64,000 nt of DNA from Cristatella mucedo (lineage: Eukaryota; Bryozoa; Phylactolaemata; Cristatellidae). The DNA lies in the NCBI GenBank assembly GCA_009760855.2, contig WPIO01000318.1, positions 33,225 through 97,224 on the forward strand, written 5' to 3'. Position numbers and translations under genes: made by a program. This document shows, piece by piece, positions 1 through 10,330 of this stretch. The notes below the pieces were generated by a model. That model saw nothing but the letters and a program-made list of their open reading frames with translations, searched no databases and was not told the origin of the DNA. The stretch's first letter is position 1. Every line of letters begins with the position of its first letter.

Positions 1-514
1 AGGCTTGAGTACTAGTTAAGGATCATTTCCCGCGGATTGAAAGTCGAGCTCGATCGAGCCAATCCATGCTCTCGGTGTCACGAGACTTGCTACGAGAAGT
101 CACTGATATTAGTTGCTCCAATAGCCCAAACTGTATCTTGCCATGGTAAGCGCGTATAATCACGAATGAAGATCCCATGAGAGGAAGATCGCTTGTTTTT
201 GCAAACCGCTTTTATTGCCGAGCAATTTAACTCACGTGCGAGTCACGTGCTCACATATACCTTCCATAGCAAAATATTTGAGTAAAGGACGTCACGAAAG
301 TTGAGAAGACGACAAAATACACCCTTAAACTTGTCCGCAATAATGGTTTAAATTCGACACAAGTGTTGGAGAACGACGGAAGAAAGTTACTGAGTTTCAA
401 TGACGGCCTTCCAAAGGTTTGACTATTACATCGTATTGGTTAGGAGGGATATCGATACGGCTAAACGATGTGGATTAGGAGGCCCGTGCGACAGTGAGCA
501 GCAGCTGAAAGCGA
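1..514. other. Gene-empty stretch
   Basis: No open frame, RNA gene or repeat that I recognise. Base composition is ordinary for the host part of the window. Confidence 0.5.
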
Positions 515-725
515 AAGCGAGTTCTACAGTTCAGGACCTGCAGAGCAAAAGCTTCCATCACCAATGGTCTCTAAGCTGAGAAATGAACCAGCAAATTCAT
601 TGGCCCTACAGGACCTGAGGACACGAGGAGGCGGAAACTTGTTCTGCAGTTCAGCTAGATACAAAGAACCAAGCCAAGTTGGGCCTCGAGGGTCTGCATA
701 ACAATTTTACTCTGTATCCGTTGAT
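515..725 (-). mobile_element. LINE family 2 fragment (C-terminal RT region and start of 3' end)
   Basis: This segment aligns with 36,219-36,440 in the same orientation. It shares the stretch reading GCGAGTTC-CACAGTCTAGGACCTGCAGAGC and the following block around TCAGGACCTGAGG. It is therefore a short minus-strand piece of LINE family 2, truncated at both ends. No open frame survives. Confidence 0.75.
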
Positions 726-1539
726 CGGGGGATGTAAACTGAAACCTAGGTGGCGCGATCTGGTTGCTGTGCTACCGGTAATCCATTCAAAGAACTGCCT
801 AGTTTTACTCAAGTTACGGACGATTAAGAGCAAAGGCCTGGAGTTCTGAGTAGAGGTGATTGCAGGAAGCTTCGGCTTAATGAAAGATAGCATTTAAGTA
901 GCAATAATCATTATAATTATTTAAGTAGCAATAACTGATGTAGGCCTAAGACTTGGAATCACTGCTAAGAACTTGTAGGTTAAGCACACCCGCACGAATA
1001 GGTAGTGAGTAGGTAGGCACGAGTAGGTAGCAGAACTCTGCAGCTATGAAGAGCGTTCCTACCTACAGATGGAAAGTCGACATAAATAGCCTAGAGAAGG
1101 CTGTTCGATAGAGCCGGAGGGTGGCAGACATCTAGTGCCCGCCATGGCGGACAGCAATACTGGCAGGTTGCCGGCAATGCCTCTCAACTGACCTCTCACC
1201 TAAGGTCCAGAGGGCAGCTCTTGCCCGTCTCTAAGCTACAAGCTCAATGCAGCTCAATCACAGGAGCGCAATTGACAGCAGACTGCAGAACTCAGGCTTT
1301 TAGGCTGCTCAACCATGGATTTTAAACTAGCCGGTTAAAAGCCGGCTTTAGTGCTTTAAGTGCAAACATCTTACTATCTCGCCCATATCGTTCATGGCTT
1401 ACTCCAAGTATTGAACCAGCGTAGACATCTAAGTGCAAGGTTAAAAAAGGCATACCAAAGATCAAGACGGGCTGACCGTTCACTTAAAATTCGGGATCTA
1501 ACTTAATTCCTAACGACTCCTCATATCTACAGTTAAATC
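726..1539. other. Gene-empty stretch
   Basis: Nothing supported. A few short direct repeats of the type GTAGGTAGGCACGAGTAGGTAG lie near 1,000-1,030. An 80-codon minus-strand frame (651-893) crosses from LINE debris into this stretch and looks accidental. Confidence 0.4.
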
Positions 1540-1860
1540 TATTTACATAACAAAATAATAATAGAATAAAATACATTTGATAAAGCACCATCAGAGAACT
1601 AAATTTCACTCCAGGCACTTTAAATTTGCTGCAAAAGAAACACGATCGAATGGTGAGTGGGATCATGTTTGACAAACAACACGAATAACATGGTTAGGGT
1701 GCAATGCACAGGGTCAGCATTCAAGTGAGGTGAGTGGCAGTATGCACAGTGTCTGCACGCATAAGCACATAAAGGACGATTAACAGGGACCCACTAAATA
1801 CAGTCATAAATAGGTGCGTTTGTGAGAACGTAGTGGAATTGTATATCAGCACTCCAAAAG
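1540..1860 (-). mobile_element. LINE family 1, 3' end
   Basis: On the minus strand this carries the signature 3' end of LINE family 1. First come the GTGCTTATGCGTGCTGACAC-like block and a CCCTGTGCATTG block. Then comes a short hairpin-forming tail (GTGCCTGGAGTG...AGTTCTCTGATGGTGC) and a TATTATTATT-rich end near 1,550. The same order is seen at 32,343-32,575. Only the 3' terminus is present, as expected for a 5'-truncated non-LTR insertion. Confidence 0.8.
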
Positions 1861-1939
1861 AGCTGACGATACCCATTAACCGTCGGCTCATTTGCAAGTA
1901 AGACAGCATTATACCTAGCATTGTTTCTTCCTAGCCTCT

Positions 1940-2130
1940 TGATATGAAAGATAGAAAGTTTCTGAGAGTTTATAAGAAAGAAGTTCTGTTCCAAAATATT
2001 CCTAACTGCTGGCACTCGGTCTGCACGAATCTTCTTTTTTATACTTACACTAGCTACACGCGTATCGTACAGGTTATCACTGAGTATTTGAGATACCTCC
2101 TTTCCAGGGCCTCTCAAAGTAATAGCAAGA
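1940..2130 (-). repeat. Dispersed repeat R, copy 1
   Basis: The minus strand here aligns over about 150 bases with the plus strand at 28,994-29,160. Shared blocks include AGTGATAAC, TAGCTAGTGTA and GACCGAGTG. Both copies also read without a stop in the matching frame (SDN-Y-T--AS--IK), so the repeat may descend from coding sequence. I do not recognise the protein. Confidence 0.6.
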
Positions 2131-2159
2131 GATTCGATCTCATAGCTTGATAAATGCAT

Positions 2160-3773
2160 AATTTAATTTGATTGTGTTTTTTGATAAGGTAGTCAGGTAT
2201 GTGTAAATTTTGATTTTGGTTTCCTGAAAAACACTGACTGATTAGCACTGTCTGAGGTGTCTTGTTGCTAATTACAAGAAAAAGACACGAGCTATTCTGT
2301 TAGGATTCCAGCGTCTGGGACTAGTTATGGTAACCAAGTAAATGGCTCACTCTGGGCACCCGTTGACGTGCTGACATGAACTACTGATATCCGATAGGCT
2401 CGGTGGACCCTGCTGCTAGGACTAAGGATTAGATGGACACTTTTATGGGTCATAGTGAGGCAATTCACGAACATTTGGCTTGCCGGGACTCAACATGAGA
2501 TCGGGCGGATATCTTGGATCAAACGTTCACCGGGAGGCAATAGATGGGGATAGCTAGCTGTTTAGCCAATACGCCCAGGTGCCCTGAGTGCCGAGCTGAG
2601 CTAGGATCTTTGCTATATGGTGTCGTTTGTTCTTCATACAGCGATGTCAGATCGGCTATAGCCACAGGTGCTCACCACAGGCCTATTAACCTGTCCCTCA
2701 GCTTGCGTTTATATTCACTTTAAATAAACACACTTTTACTTATATTTTCCATTTAGATTTTCTCTTCAAGCACCTAAATACTAAACCCTAACCATAAGAC
2801 CTAAAATCTAACCACAAAGCTCAAACTCAAAATAGTGATAGTAATGAAAACAAAACACTTAATAAAGTACCTTTAAAGAACTCAATATCTCTCTCGGTGC
2901 TTTACATTCGCTTATGTCAATAATAAAATAAAGTAGTATAATACAATAATACAAGAGCTAACCAGTAAACCATAGGCCGTAAACCTTAAACAATGCAACC
3001 ATTAAATACTAAATACAAAATATCGAAAATTAAGCTTACACGGTGAATAGACAAGTTTATTTAACATGAATGTAAACATATGCTGGCGACCATGTTTAAC
3101 AGCCTGCCATGATCACTCTGCCAAGAGCGGATCGGGAACTGCTGTACGAGCAAAAAATCAGGCTACTGTAGCTGAGCTATGAGGAGCACTATGCAGTCGG
3201 TAGTGAGTGCAATACGAGAGGGGCAGAGAGGGCCCACAACAGGAGATAGCAACGACGGTGTGACTAGGTAACTCTGTTAAATAACACTATTGCTAGTCTT
3301 ATGGAAACAACCATGTGCTATATATACTATGGATGAATGATAATAATTGATCGTGGTTTTCTGGTATAGCTAACAAGAACTGGTCTTGATATAACCAATG
3401 GCTAAGGGAGATTAAACGCCGTGGTGTTGTAATATACGTCACTTTGCCTCACAAGTTGAGGTGAGTTCTGGCTCCAAGCATGAAGTCGCAAGAAAGATGT
3501 AGCAAGCTTAGAATGATTGCCAAAGCCAATAAATCTTCATTGCAGACTATTACAAATGTGGATTATATGCCTATTAACGTTTTACGTTAAGGTGTCGTCT
3601 AACTACTCACCTTCATCAAAGTTGGTGCCAAATTTTATTCGAGGAGCAGGCTTTAATTTACTAGCGTCCTTAAGCAAGGTGATTGCAGCTTCGGAAATTG
3701 TGACTGGATGCAAGCCTATATATTTTACATTAGAAGACCTTTATTTTTGTCTTTGTATATATTTCAAATGCAG
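2160..3773. other. Gene-poor stretch
   Basis: Apart from a LINE family 1 tail near 2,860-2,935 I see no gene. A 96-codon frame at 3,517-3,807 has no recognisable domain and overlaps a direct repeat, so it is not called. Confidence 0.45.
2858..2935 (-). repeat. LINE family 1 3' tail fragment
   Basis: On the minus strand this reads GCGAATGTAAAGCACC, then a GAGTTCTTTAAAGGTACTTTATTAAG-like block. This matches the terminal hairpin of LINE family 1 (compare 32,497-32,560). Nothing of the coding region is attached. Confidence 0.6.
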
Positions 3774-4011
3774 GCCCTTTGTTATCGAGATTGTAGATGT
3801 GATTTAAGGCTACAGCCTGCCTTCTTTTTATCAGCTAATATGAAAATGATCTTTGTATAGCTAAATTTGGCATATGAATGGTAAGACTGTTTAGTCAGCC
3901 GTCAGCGACCATGACACTTTGTGTGAGGCAATCAGCGAAAGTTCTTGGAACTTAACAGACCCTCAAGCCCTTCGTTATCGAGATCGTAGATGTGATTTAA
4001 GGCTACAGCCT
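3774..4011 (+). repeat. 45-bp direct repeat pair
   Basis: A 45-base block beginning GCCCTT and ending GGCTACAGCCT occurs at 3,774-3,818 and again at 3,967-4,011 with two differences. The copies are 148 bases apart. The second copy abuts the apparent 5' end of the LINE at 4,012. Confidence 0.8.
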
Positions 4012-6462
4012 CCCCGCGCTAAAGAGCGGCCTCGGGCGACTCCTAGCGTGGTGTGGACCTTTACTTGATTTCTCCGTAATACCTTCGGGTATTCCGCTGC
4101 TATCTTCGCTGTGACTATTTATGAGCTGTCCTCGGATATGCTACACAAAACAGGACCTGCTTTGCATAAGATGCGATGTCGCCATTAGACAATACCTACC
4201 GGCGGGCCTTCTCCGGCGGGTCAGTGAGAACCTACCTGCATCCTGCGTTCGCCCCATCAACAGCTCGGCTATCAAACATACGACTCGTAAGTTTAAAGTG
4301 CTAAATAGTACTTGTTGCAGTAGTAGCCCACCCGCTTTAGCCCAGCACGATGTGAAACGTCGTCCCACGGCCGTAACCAAGGTCCAATTCAAATTCAAAG
4401 AGCCAGCATCCGCCGGGCCGAACGCAAACGGTAGAGAATACGAGCCACTTCATCGCCGTCGCCCAGTTGTTAGACAGCCTCTTAAATTCCGCCTACTAAA
4501 TGTCCGCTCGCTAAAATCAAGGTGTTACTTATCCGCGATCAGGTGGTCCAGGAGAAGCTAGATGCATTTCTGCTTACCAAAACCTGGATGACGCCTTGTT
4601 CCAGTAGCTGTATTTCCGAGACCACCCCACCCGGGTTCTCATTCTATCAGTCCATGCGTTCTGACAAGGTTGGTGGCGGGGTTGCAATTGTTGTTCGCGA
4701 ATCGTTTGGCTATAAAAGGTTCAGTTTCTCGCATGGGTCATCGTTTGAATCAGTTGCTATCAGGTCTTCATCAAGACAATGCCTCTCACCGTTGTGATAT
4801 ACCGGCCTCCTTCTGGCTGTCTAAACTTGTTCATAGAGGAGTTTTCAGAGTTCCTCGCTAAAATATTTGTGTGTGACAGGCAGCTACTGATTGTAGGAGA
4901 CTTCAATATTCACGTTGACAACCCTAGCAACAGCCAGGTCTGCTCATTTCTTGACTGTCTGGAGAATTTTGGTTTGGCCCGACACGTTAATCATAGCACC
5001 CACGTCGGTAGCCACATTCTAGATCTCTTGATCACTAAGGATGTCCTCCCCACTGACTTAGTGGTGCGCCCACTGACCCTCTCAGATCATTGTTCGGTCT
5101 CGTTTACTGTTCCTGCTCCCTTGTACGTGCAGGGCAATGTCGAATTTGCCAAACGAAGTAACTTACAAAGCATTGACATGGACAAATTTTTGAAATTTGT
5201 TTGTGATGCATGCCTTTTTGATCTGCATTCAGACTCGACCGGCAGCCTCGATACCCTCACTGATGCGATGAACATGACACTCAGGAGTGCTCTTGACAAG
5301 CATGCTCCCGTTCGCTCTATCCGTGTTCAAAGTCGTCGAGATTGCTTTCAATTTATAAAAAAACTCCTTAAGATGCGCCGTGTTAAGCGCAGGCTGGAAC
5401 GTCGTTTCAAGAAATCGGGGTCTAAGGCAGACCTAGTTAATTTTAAAGACTTCTTTCGAGTTTACACCCGAAAGCTTAAAAAAGCCAGGGCTTCTTTTTT
5501 CATTAGAAGACTTAATTCCTGCCAGTCGGACACTAAACAGATTTATAAGACAGTAAACCATTTACTGGCCAATGCTGTCAGGTCTGACTCCCCAGATATT
5601 AAGGGCTCAGCCGAAAAGTTTTCAGCCTTCTTTACTGAAAAAATTGTGCACACTTGTGCCTCCATTATGCCCCCTCCGACAAAATCAATCGCTGCTCCTC
5701 AACCTGTGACCTTTCTTAAAAGGTTCTCCGATGTTTCTGCCTGTATAGCGGCTGCCTTAATAAGGTCTAGCAAAAAGAGCTCGTCTCCTGAAGACCCTAT
5801 ACCTTCATCTCTGTGGTCTTCACTTACAGACCAACTTAGCCCTGCCATAACCAGGATTTTTAATGCTTCTTTGGGAAAAGGGGTCGTCCCCAAATCCTTC
5901 AAATCGGCAATCGTTAGACCTATTCTTAAAAATCCTGGATTAGACACAGAGGTCCTAGCAAACTATCGTCCAGTTTCCCTTCTTCCGTTCTTATCAAAGA
6001 TTCTTGAGAAATTGTTGCTAAGCAGCTAGTTGAACATATTGAAAATAATGGAATGTCAGAAACATTTCAATCAGGTTTCAAGAGGCAGCACTCTACTGAA
6101 ACTGCTCTCCTCCGTGTTAACAATGACATTCTACGTGGCAACGACGACGGGAATGTCACTGCCTTAGCTCTGCTAGATCTGTCTGCTGCCTTCGACACCA
6201 TTGATCACGAAGTTCTACTTAAACGATTGAGAACAACGATCGGTCTGGCAGACGAAGCACTGGCGTGGTTTAAATCCTACTTGTCTGATCGTGTTCAATC
6301 CGTGTCGTGTGGGGGTCAGGTCTCAGACATGAGAAGGGTCACCTGTGGAGTCCCTCAAGGGTCTGTACTTGGTCCCTTGCTGTTCTACATTTATACGCAA
6401 CCTCTAAGAAAAGTGATTAAGGCCCATGGAATAGGATATCACTTCTATGCTGACGATACTCA
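4012..6462 (+). mobile_element. LINE family 2 (CR1/L2 type), 5' part with endonuclease and half of RT
   Basis: Non-LTR retrotransposon. It encodes the apurinic-type endonuclease and reverse transcriptase that nick the target and copy the element's RNA. The endonuclease runs about 4,490-5,110, with the GDFNIH and SDHCS motifs. A linker follows, then RT from about 5,930 with [17 protein letters not shown] and YADDT. The frame is interrupted about three times, near 4,520, 4,790 and 6,028, so it is not functional. The sequence stops matching family 2 just after the YADDT motif at about 6,462. Compared with the copy at 35,946-38,199, the C-terminus and 3' end are missing. A 5' leader of about 100 bases precedes the first frame (4,121). 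Identity with the 36-38 kb copy is high, suggesting recent activity. Confidence 0.9.
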
Positions 6463-7464
6463 TGGTGTTTTTTTTTGGTGCATGGCTCGCGTCCACCATT
6501 CCGGTTGCAGGACACTTTTCTTTTGAAAGCCACCACAAAGGTTGTGTGACTAAAGTGAGGATCAAAATCACAACCATCGCAATAACTATTGTGTAAAAGT
6601 ACGACAGGCTAGCCAGTTGGGCCACAAAGGCTCACTACTTATTCCACATCATTATAAACTTACTTAGTTTGAACGGGGCTCTAAGTGAGTGAGTCGATCC
6701 CGTCCGTAAACACAGATCGCTGATGTCACACATACGCCGTCCCCTTGGTGATCCTTATAGAATTTTACTTTTAGGATGGTACAGCTGTGATGAGTGCCAT
6801 CAGTTAAAAATCTCAGTTGAGATAATTTAAGATTTTGCAATTATAACACGCCATCCCTCAGTAAAAAATTAACACTGGATGACGGATTTAATTCTGAAAC
6901 GGCATTTAGCTTGCTCTTAGTCATGATCATGTAATATATAGGTGAAAGTGGTGAAGAAGATCTCTCTCCGGATCGGACAACAATAAAGAGACCGATCTGA
7001 AAGGTCGGTCTTAGCTAATGTCTACGGCCGGTGATTCATTGCTGCCGAGTCTTTGAGTAGCTGCAAGCTGTGATGCACTGTCTTTAATTTCATATTTTAA
7101 TATCCAATTGATATTCGAATGTTAGCCACTTCTCCGACAGTTTGTCGGGGTTAGACCGCGCATCTTCCATTTGAACAACCCGGAATAGCTCGGCGGGGTC
7201 ACTCGGCCAAAGGTCCAAACTATAGGGTGAATTCGTTGCACAGATCTGTGTGCTCAGATCGAAATACTGTGTCTAAGCAAATGAGCTACTCATTTAGTGT
7301 TATTATCAGGCTGGTCATCAGTTTTTAGCAATGGTCTTCCGGCTGGCTATTCTTAGCGGTTAGACTGTTATTGATAACAATAATATTAATAATAAGAATG
7401 ATAATACACTATGTGTTTTTATTTAATTGATGACACTCCCCCTGCTCGCTGTACGAGTGGGCTG
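6463..7464. other. Gene-empty stretch
   Basis: No gene seen. It opens with a run of nine T just after the LINE break. A small hairpin with a 7-bp stem (AGACCGA/TCGGTCT) lies at about 6,989-7,011. An AAT/ATA-rich patch lies near 7,370-7,410. Confidence 0.4.
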
Positions 7465-7655
7465 TGACAGACGATGTGGTAAGCAGCCGGTCCGTGCTAT
7501 TAGTGGTTGTTTTGCCTAGGGAGTACCGGGGCTCCGGTGGGCGAGAGGGGCGAGGAGAGTTGTGCTTCGCCCTGCTCCGTGTGGAGGTGGAATAAACTAG
7601 TGGTGTTGATCGTCGGCTGGTGTTCTGTGCCGTCCGCGACGATAATTTAGACTAC
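7465..7655 (+). mobile_element. Possible 5' LTR of a Gypsy-like fossil
   Basis: The stretch begins TGTGACAG, has an AATAAA signal at 7,591-7,596 and ends near a CA dinucleotide. About 35 bases later a gag-like frame starts. This layout suits a short LTR with its poly(A) signal. No second LTR and no clear primer-binding site were found, so the call is tentative. It is an old or truncated fragment. Confidence 0.3.
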
Positions 7656-7688
7656 AAGCTATTTCAGCGGAGGCGGTGACCTACAGCA

Positions 7689-8000
7689 ATGTTGCTTGAA
7701 CATTTTAAAGTCGGCGATGACTTTGAAACTTGGCTGCTTGACTCGGAGCGGCGGCTCAAGCTGTGCGGTATCAATCCGACAATCTGGCACAAATATCTGC
7801 CTCTCTTCCTGGAAGGAAGGGCCTTCTATATGTATTCTAACATGCCGAAGGCGATCAAGGATGACTACCGTCTGCTTTGCGAGGCTCTGGTAACAGCATT
7901 GGCTTGCTCTGTAGGTAAAGCACGACTGCTGAGCGCTGAGTTAGCAAATGCTTGTCGGAGAGAGGGCGGCGACAAAAGGAACCAGAAGCAATATCAGCAA
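7689..8000 (+). pseudogene. gag-like fossil of an LTR retrotransposon
   Basis: The first roughly 75 residues resemble the capsid part of Gypsy-type gag proteins, with a spaced GDDFETWL..., YLPLFLEGRA and an aromatic-rich helix after it. The rest of the open frame is low-complexity and not gag-like. No protease, RT, RNase H or integrase of this element is present in the window, so it is a broken remnant. A host gene derived from gag is an alternative that I cannot exclude. Confidence 0.45.
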
Positions 8001-8440
8001 TCGCCGACGGTGTGCCAGGCGACAACGGTTTACCAGGATGCCACCGTGTGGAAAGCGGTGATAGCGATCCAGGCTGTGACGGTTTGCCAGGCGCATGCCG
8101 TGTGCAACGAGGCAACGGCCTGCGAGGTAGCTGAAGCCGTGGAGGTGACGCTGGCATTCGACGAACCGGTGGGTTATGACTCGGGGCAAGTCAGAGATGC
8201 GGAGCAGGTCGGAGGCCCATCGGCGACGCTAGTGGGCTGTGAAGCAGCACAGGTAGGAGACGAGATGCAGATCGGATATGCGGTGCAGGTCGGAAACGCG
8301 GCTGCGCGCCCGAAGACGCGGCCCGAAGACAGGGGCGGCGGCGGCAGGGGCAGCGGCTCCCGAAGATGCAGCGGCGGCTGCGGCGGCGGTGGCGGCGCCG
8401 GGAGTCGCGGTGGTGGCTTGCGAAGTGGTGGTGGTGTGGG
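7970..8440 (+). repeat. GC-rich degenerate short-unit repeats
   Basis: Degenerate units of about 24 bases (gtgtgccag / gacggtttgccag / gtgtgcaac) run to about 8,140. GTCGGA-type units follow, then GGC/GCG trinucleotide-rich sequence to about 8,440. Because of its composition, several overlapping frames are open on both strands. These are not evidence of genes. Confidence 0.6.
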
Positions 8441-8557
8441 ATGCACCATTGAGCTTCGAGGCTGTGCCGCCCGACGACGCGCCAGCGGCAGAAAAATATG
8501 TGGCCCCACGACGCATGAACGCAGCTGTCAAACGCAGCCGGCTTGTTTCCACAGGTC

Positions 8558-8677
8558 GTGTTGTAAGAAAAGTCACGTTTTAGGACAATTCCCCTTTCAG
8601 GACACTCATGTTCACTACGTTTACATTCTGTGTCCTGCAAAGGGAATTGTCTTAAAACGTGACTTTTCCTCCAACAC
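8558..8677. repeat. 48-bp inverted repeat at the left edge of the Polinton
   Basis: The arms 8,558-8,605 and 8,630-8,677 are reverse complements with only a few differences. They share GTCACGTTTTA and CAGGACAC and are separated by 24 bases. AT-rich Polinton sequence begins directly after the right arm, and GC-rich host or gag-like sequence lies to the left. The right end of the element is lost, so I cannot test whether this is its terminal inverted repeat. Confidence 0.8.
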
Positions 8678-8699
8678 TAAAAATTTGTCCTATGATTTT

Positions 8700-9250
8700 T
8701 TATATCTTTTTTCTGCTAATGTCTAGCATTCTATCAACGATGCCTCTGGCATAATTTTTTATCCTATTCAAACTTGATGGATTGTTTACTTTATCTTTTA
8801 AGAAATCAGTTGCAAATGAGTTGTTTAACATTCCACCAATACCTAAACCCAATTTTGCCTTTGCTGCCATAATAGCTGCCACTGTTTTAGCGTCTTCCCT
8901 AACATAACCAGGCTGCCTAGGATCAAGGGCAATACGTGCAGCACTTTCAGCAAGAACAAGGTCTGACAGATTCCGTATTTCTGTTCTTCTTGGTTCTGGC
9001 ATTCCACCAGTCTCTGTATATGTATGATCATGGATATGTGCACGATTATCAAGATCATTAACGCCTTGGTAGCCTTGTTCCATTCTTTGAGCGAATTTAG
9101 TTCCCGGACCTGCATAACTATATCTATTAGTATTATTGAAATTTCCGTCTGGAACAAACTCTGATTTTACTCACGCTGGCAACTTTAAGTGAAATTCTCT
9201 TCCTCCAGATATCTTATTTATTATATCTACAATACCAGAACCATGCTTTC
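8700..9250 (-). pseudogene. PLA2-like virion protein (Polinton part, broken)
   Basis: The minus strand carries a Y-A-G-P-G-T motif, then a Q-G-x-N-D-x-L/D-x-x-A-x-x-H-D-x-x-Y signature. This is the calcium-loop and catalytic HD pair of the phospholipase A2-like domain known from parvovirus VP1 and found in some Polinton/adintovirus relatives. In those viruses it helps the particle leave the endosome. A C-terminal Ala-rich helix follows, with a basic end. The signature is readable, but the gene as a whole is broken. It is the leftmost gene of the element, and its end lies about 20 bases from the inverted repeat. Confidence 0.65.
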
Positions 9251-9266
9251 AATTTGAATTTAACTG

Positions 9267-9461
9267 TTAAAGACTAAAATTCAACTGCATTCCCACTCCT
9301 TTCGCCTTATACTTTTCTATCCTTTTTTTAGTATCAGTTATAAGAATAGATTTAGTACCGCTTAAATCAGCATTTTTTAAACTTATGGAAATTGGTTCCT
9401 TAGATTTATGAATAAGATCAATTTGGTGATCAGATAGATCAAGTTTGACTTCTTTATACAT
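9267..9461 (-). CDS. Small basic protein with KGVGMQLNFS tail (Polinton part)
   Basis: A 64-residue protein that looks whole. It has a basic N-terminal half and a C-terminal motif Lys-Gly-Val-Gly-Met-Gln-Leu-Asn-Phe-Ser. Similar short basic proteins ending in a GxGMxLxxS motif occur beside the core-protein genes of other Polintons and adintoviruses, where a DNA-packing role is suspected. The start is fixed by a TATATAGAATG motif at 9,459-9,469. It diverges from the HNH gene with 47 bases between start codons. Confidence 0.6.
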   Translation of the reverse strand: MYKEVKLDLSDHQIDLIHKSKEPISISLKNADLSGTKSILITDTKKRIEKYKAKGVGMQLNFSL

Positions 9462-9508
9462 TCTATATAAACTAAAATTATATTAAACATTTATAAAACT
9501 ATGTATAA
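9462..9508. promoter_or_regulatory. Shared AT-rich divergent promoter
   Basis: Forty-seven bases separate two start codons facing apart. Both starts carry the element-wide motif: TATATAGAATG for the minus gene and TATAAATG for the plus gene. Confidence 0.55.
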
Positions 9509-10065
9509 ATGGATCAAGATGAAGTCACTTCTTTGAGAGAACGTGTCAATGAATTATTATCTTACAATGCTTTTACAGGTAAGTTTGTGTGGAATGAAAG
9601 TCGTGGGCGTATTTCTAGAGGAGAAGAAGCTGGAGTGATAACAGTTGGTGATTATAGACAAATAAAAATTGATGGAAAATCGTACCTTGCTCATAGATTA
9701 GCGTGGTTGATTGTAACTGGTAAACTACCTTTGGATGAGATTGATCACATTAATAATGATAAACTAAATAATTCCTTTAATAATTTACGTGAAGCGACTT
9801 GTGGTGAAAATCAAAGAAATAAAAGAAAACTAAAAAATAATACTTCTGGCTTTATTGGTGTGTGTTGGAGTGAACGTTCAAAAAGTGGATGTCACGAGTA
9901 GAAGTAAATAAAGTTTCTTATTATATTGGTTTATTTGACGATATAGAGGAAGCAGCCGTTGCTAGGGACATGGAAGCCATACGTTTACATCTCCAATTTG
10001 CAAAACTTAATTTTACTTATACTTTAACAGAAGATAATAAAATAGTTCGTCACACTGACTTTTAG
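9509..10065 (+). pseudogene. HNH endonuclease with AP2-like C-terminus (Polinton part)
   Basis: Residues about 20-100 form an HNH_3-type nuclease: the FVW and G..A G start, then AHRLAW, then the catalytic core EIDHINNDKLNNSFNNLR. An AP2-like DNA-binding stretch follows (G.IGV.W, then YIG.F...EEAA.A). Such HNH-AP2 enzymes are common as free-standing homing-type nucleases in phages and large algal or protist viruses, where they cut double-stranded DNA. It sits between two minus-strand genes, as a passenger would. It is nearly whole, with about one break. Confidence 0.85.
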
Positions 10066-10330
10066 TTCTAACATCTTCTTTTGAGATCATCTCTAAGTTT
10101 AATCATTTCGTTATATATTTCTTGTTGACTCTTACCTTGTGCAAAAAGATTACTCAATAGCATTGCACTCTCAGCTTTATAGTCACATGTTTTACGACCA
10201 CCAACAGTAGAAGCTTCTACTTTTTTATGTCTCTTTTTAAATCTTCACTATAATTAACACCTCCTTTTTCTACAAGCTCTCTTCCCTTATTAAGGTAAGT
10301 TAATCTATTTTCGACTTCTGATTTCTGTAC
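10066..10330 (-). pseudogene. Short unknown gene (Polinton part, broken)
   Basis: The minus strand shows a charged, helical fragment containing SAMLLSNLFAQG followed by a Lys/Arg-rich end. It directly follows the core-peptide-like gene. I do not recognise it. It is broken. Confidence 0.35.

Noticed and set aside
8174-8640. Several long minus-strand and plus-strand frames (up to 149 codons)
   Set aside because: They come from GC-rich low-complexity sequence and the inverted repeat. They have no domains and overlap each other in most frames.
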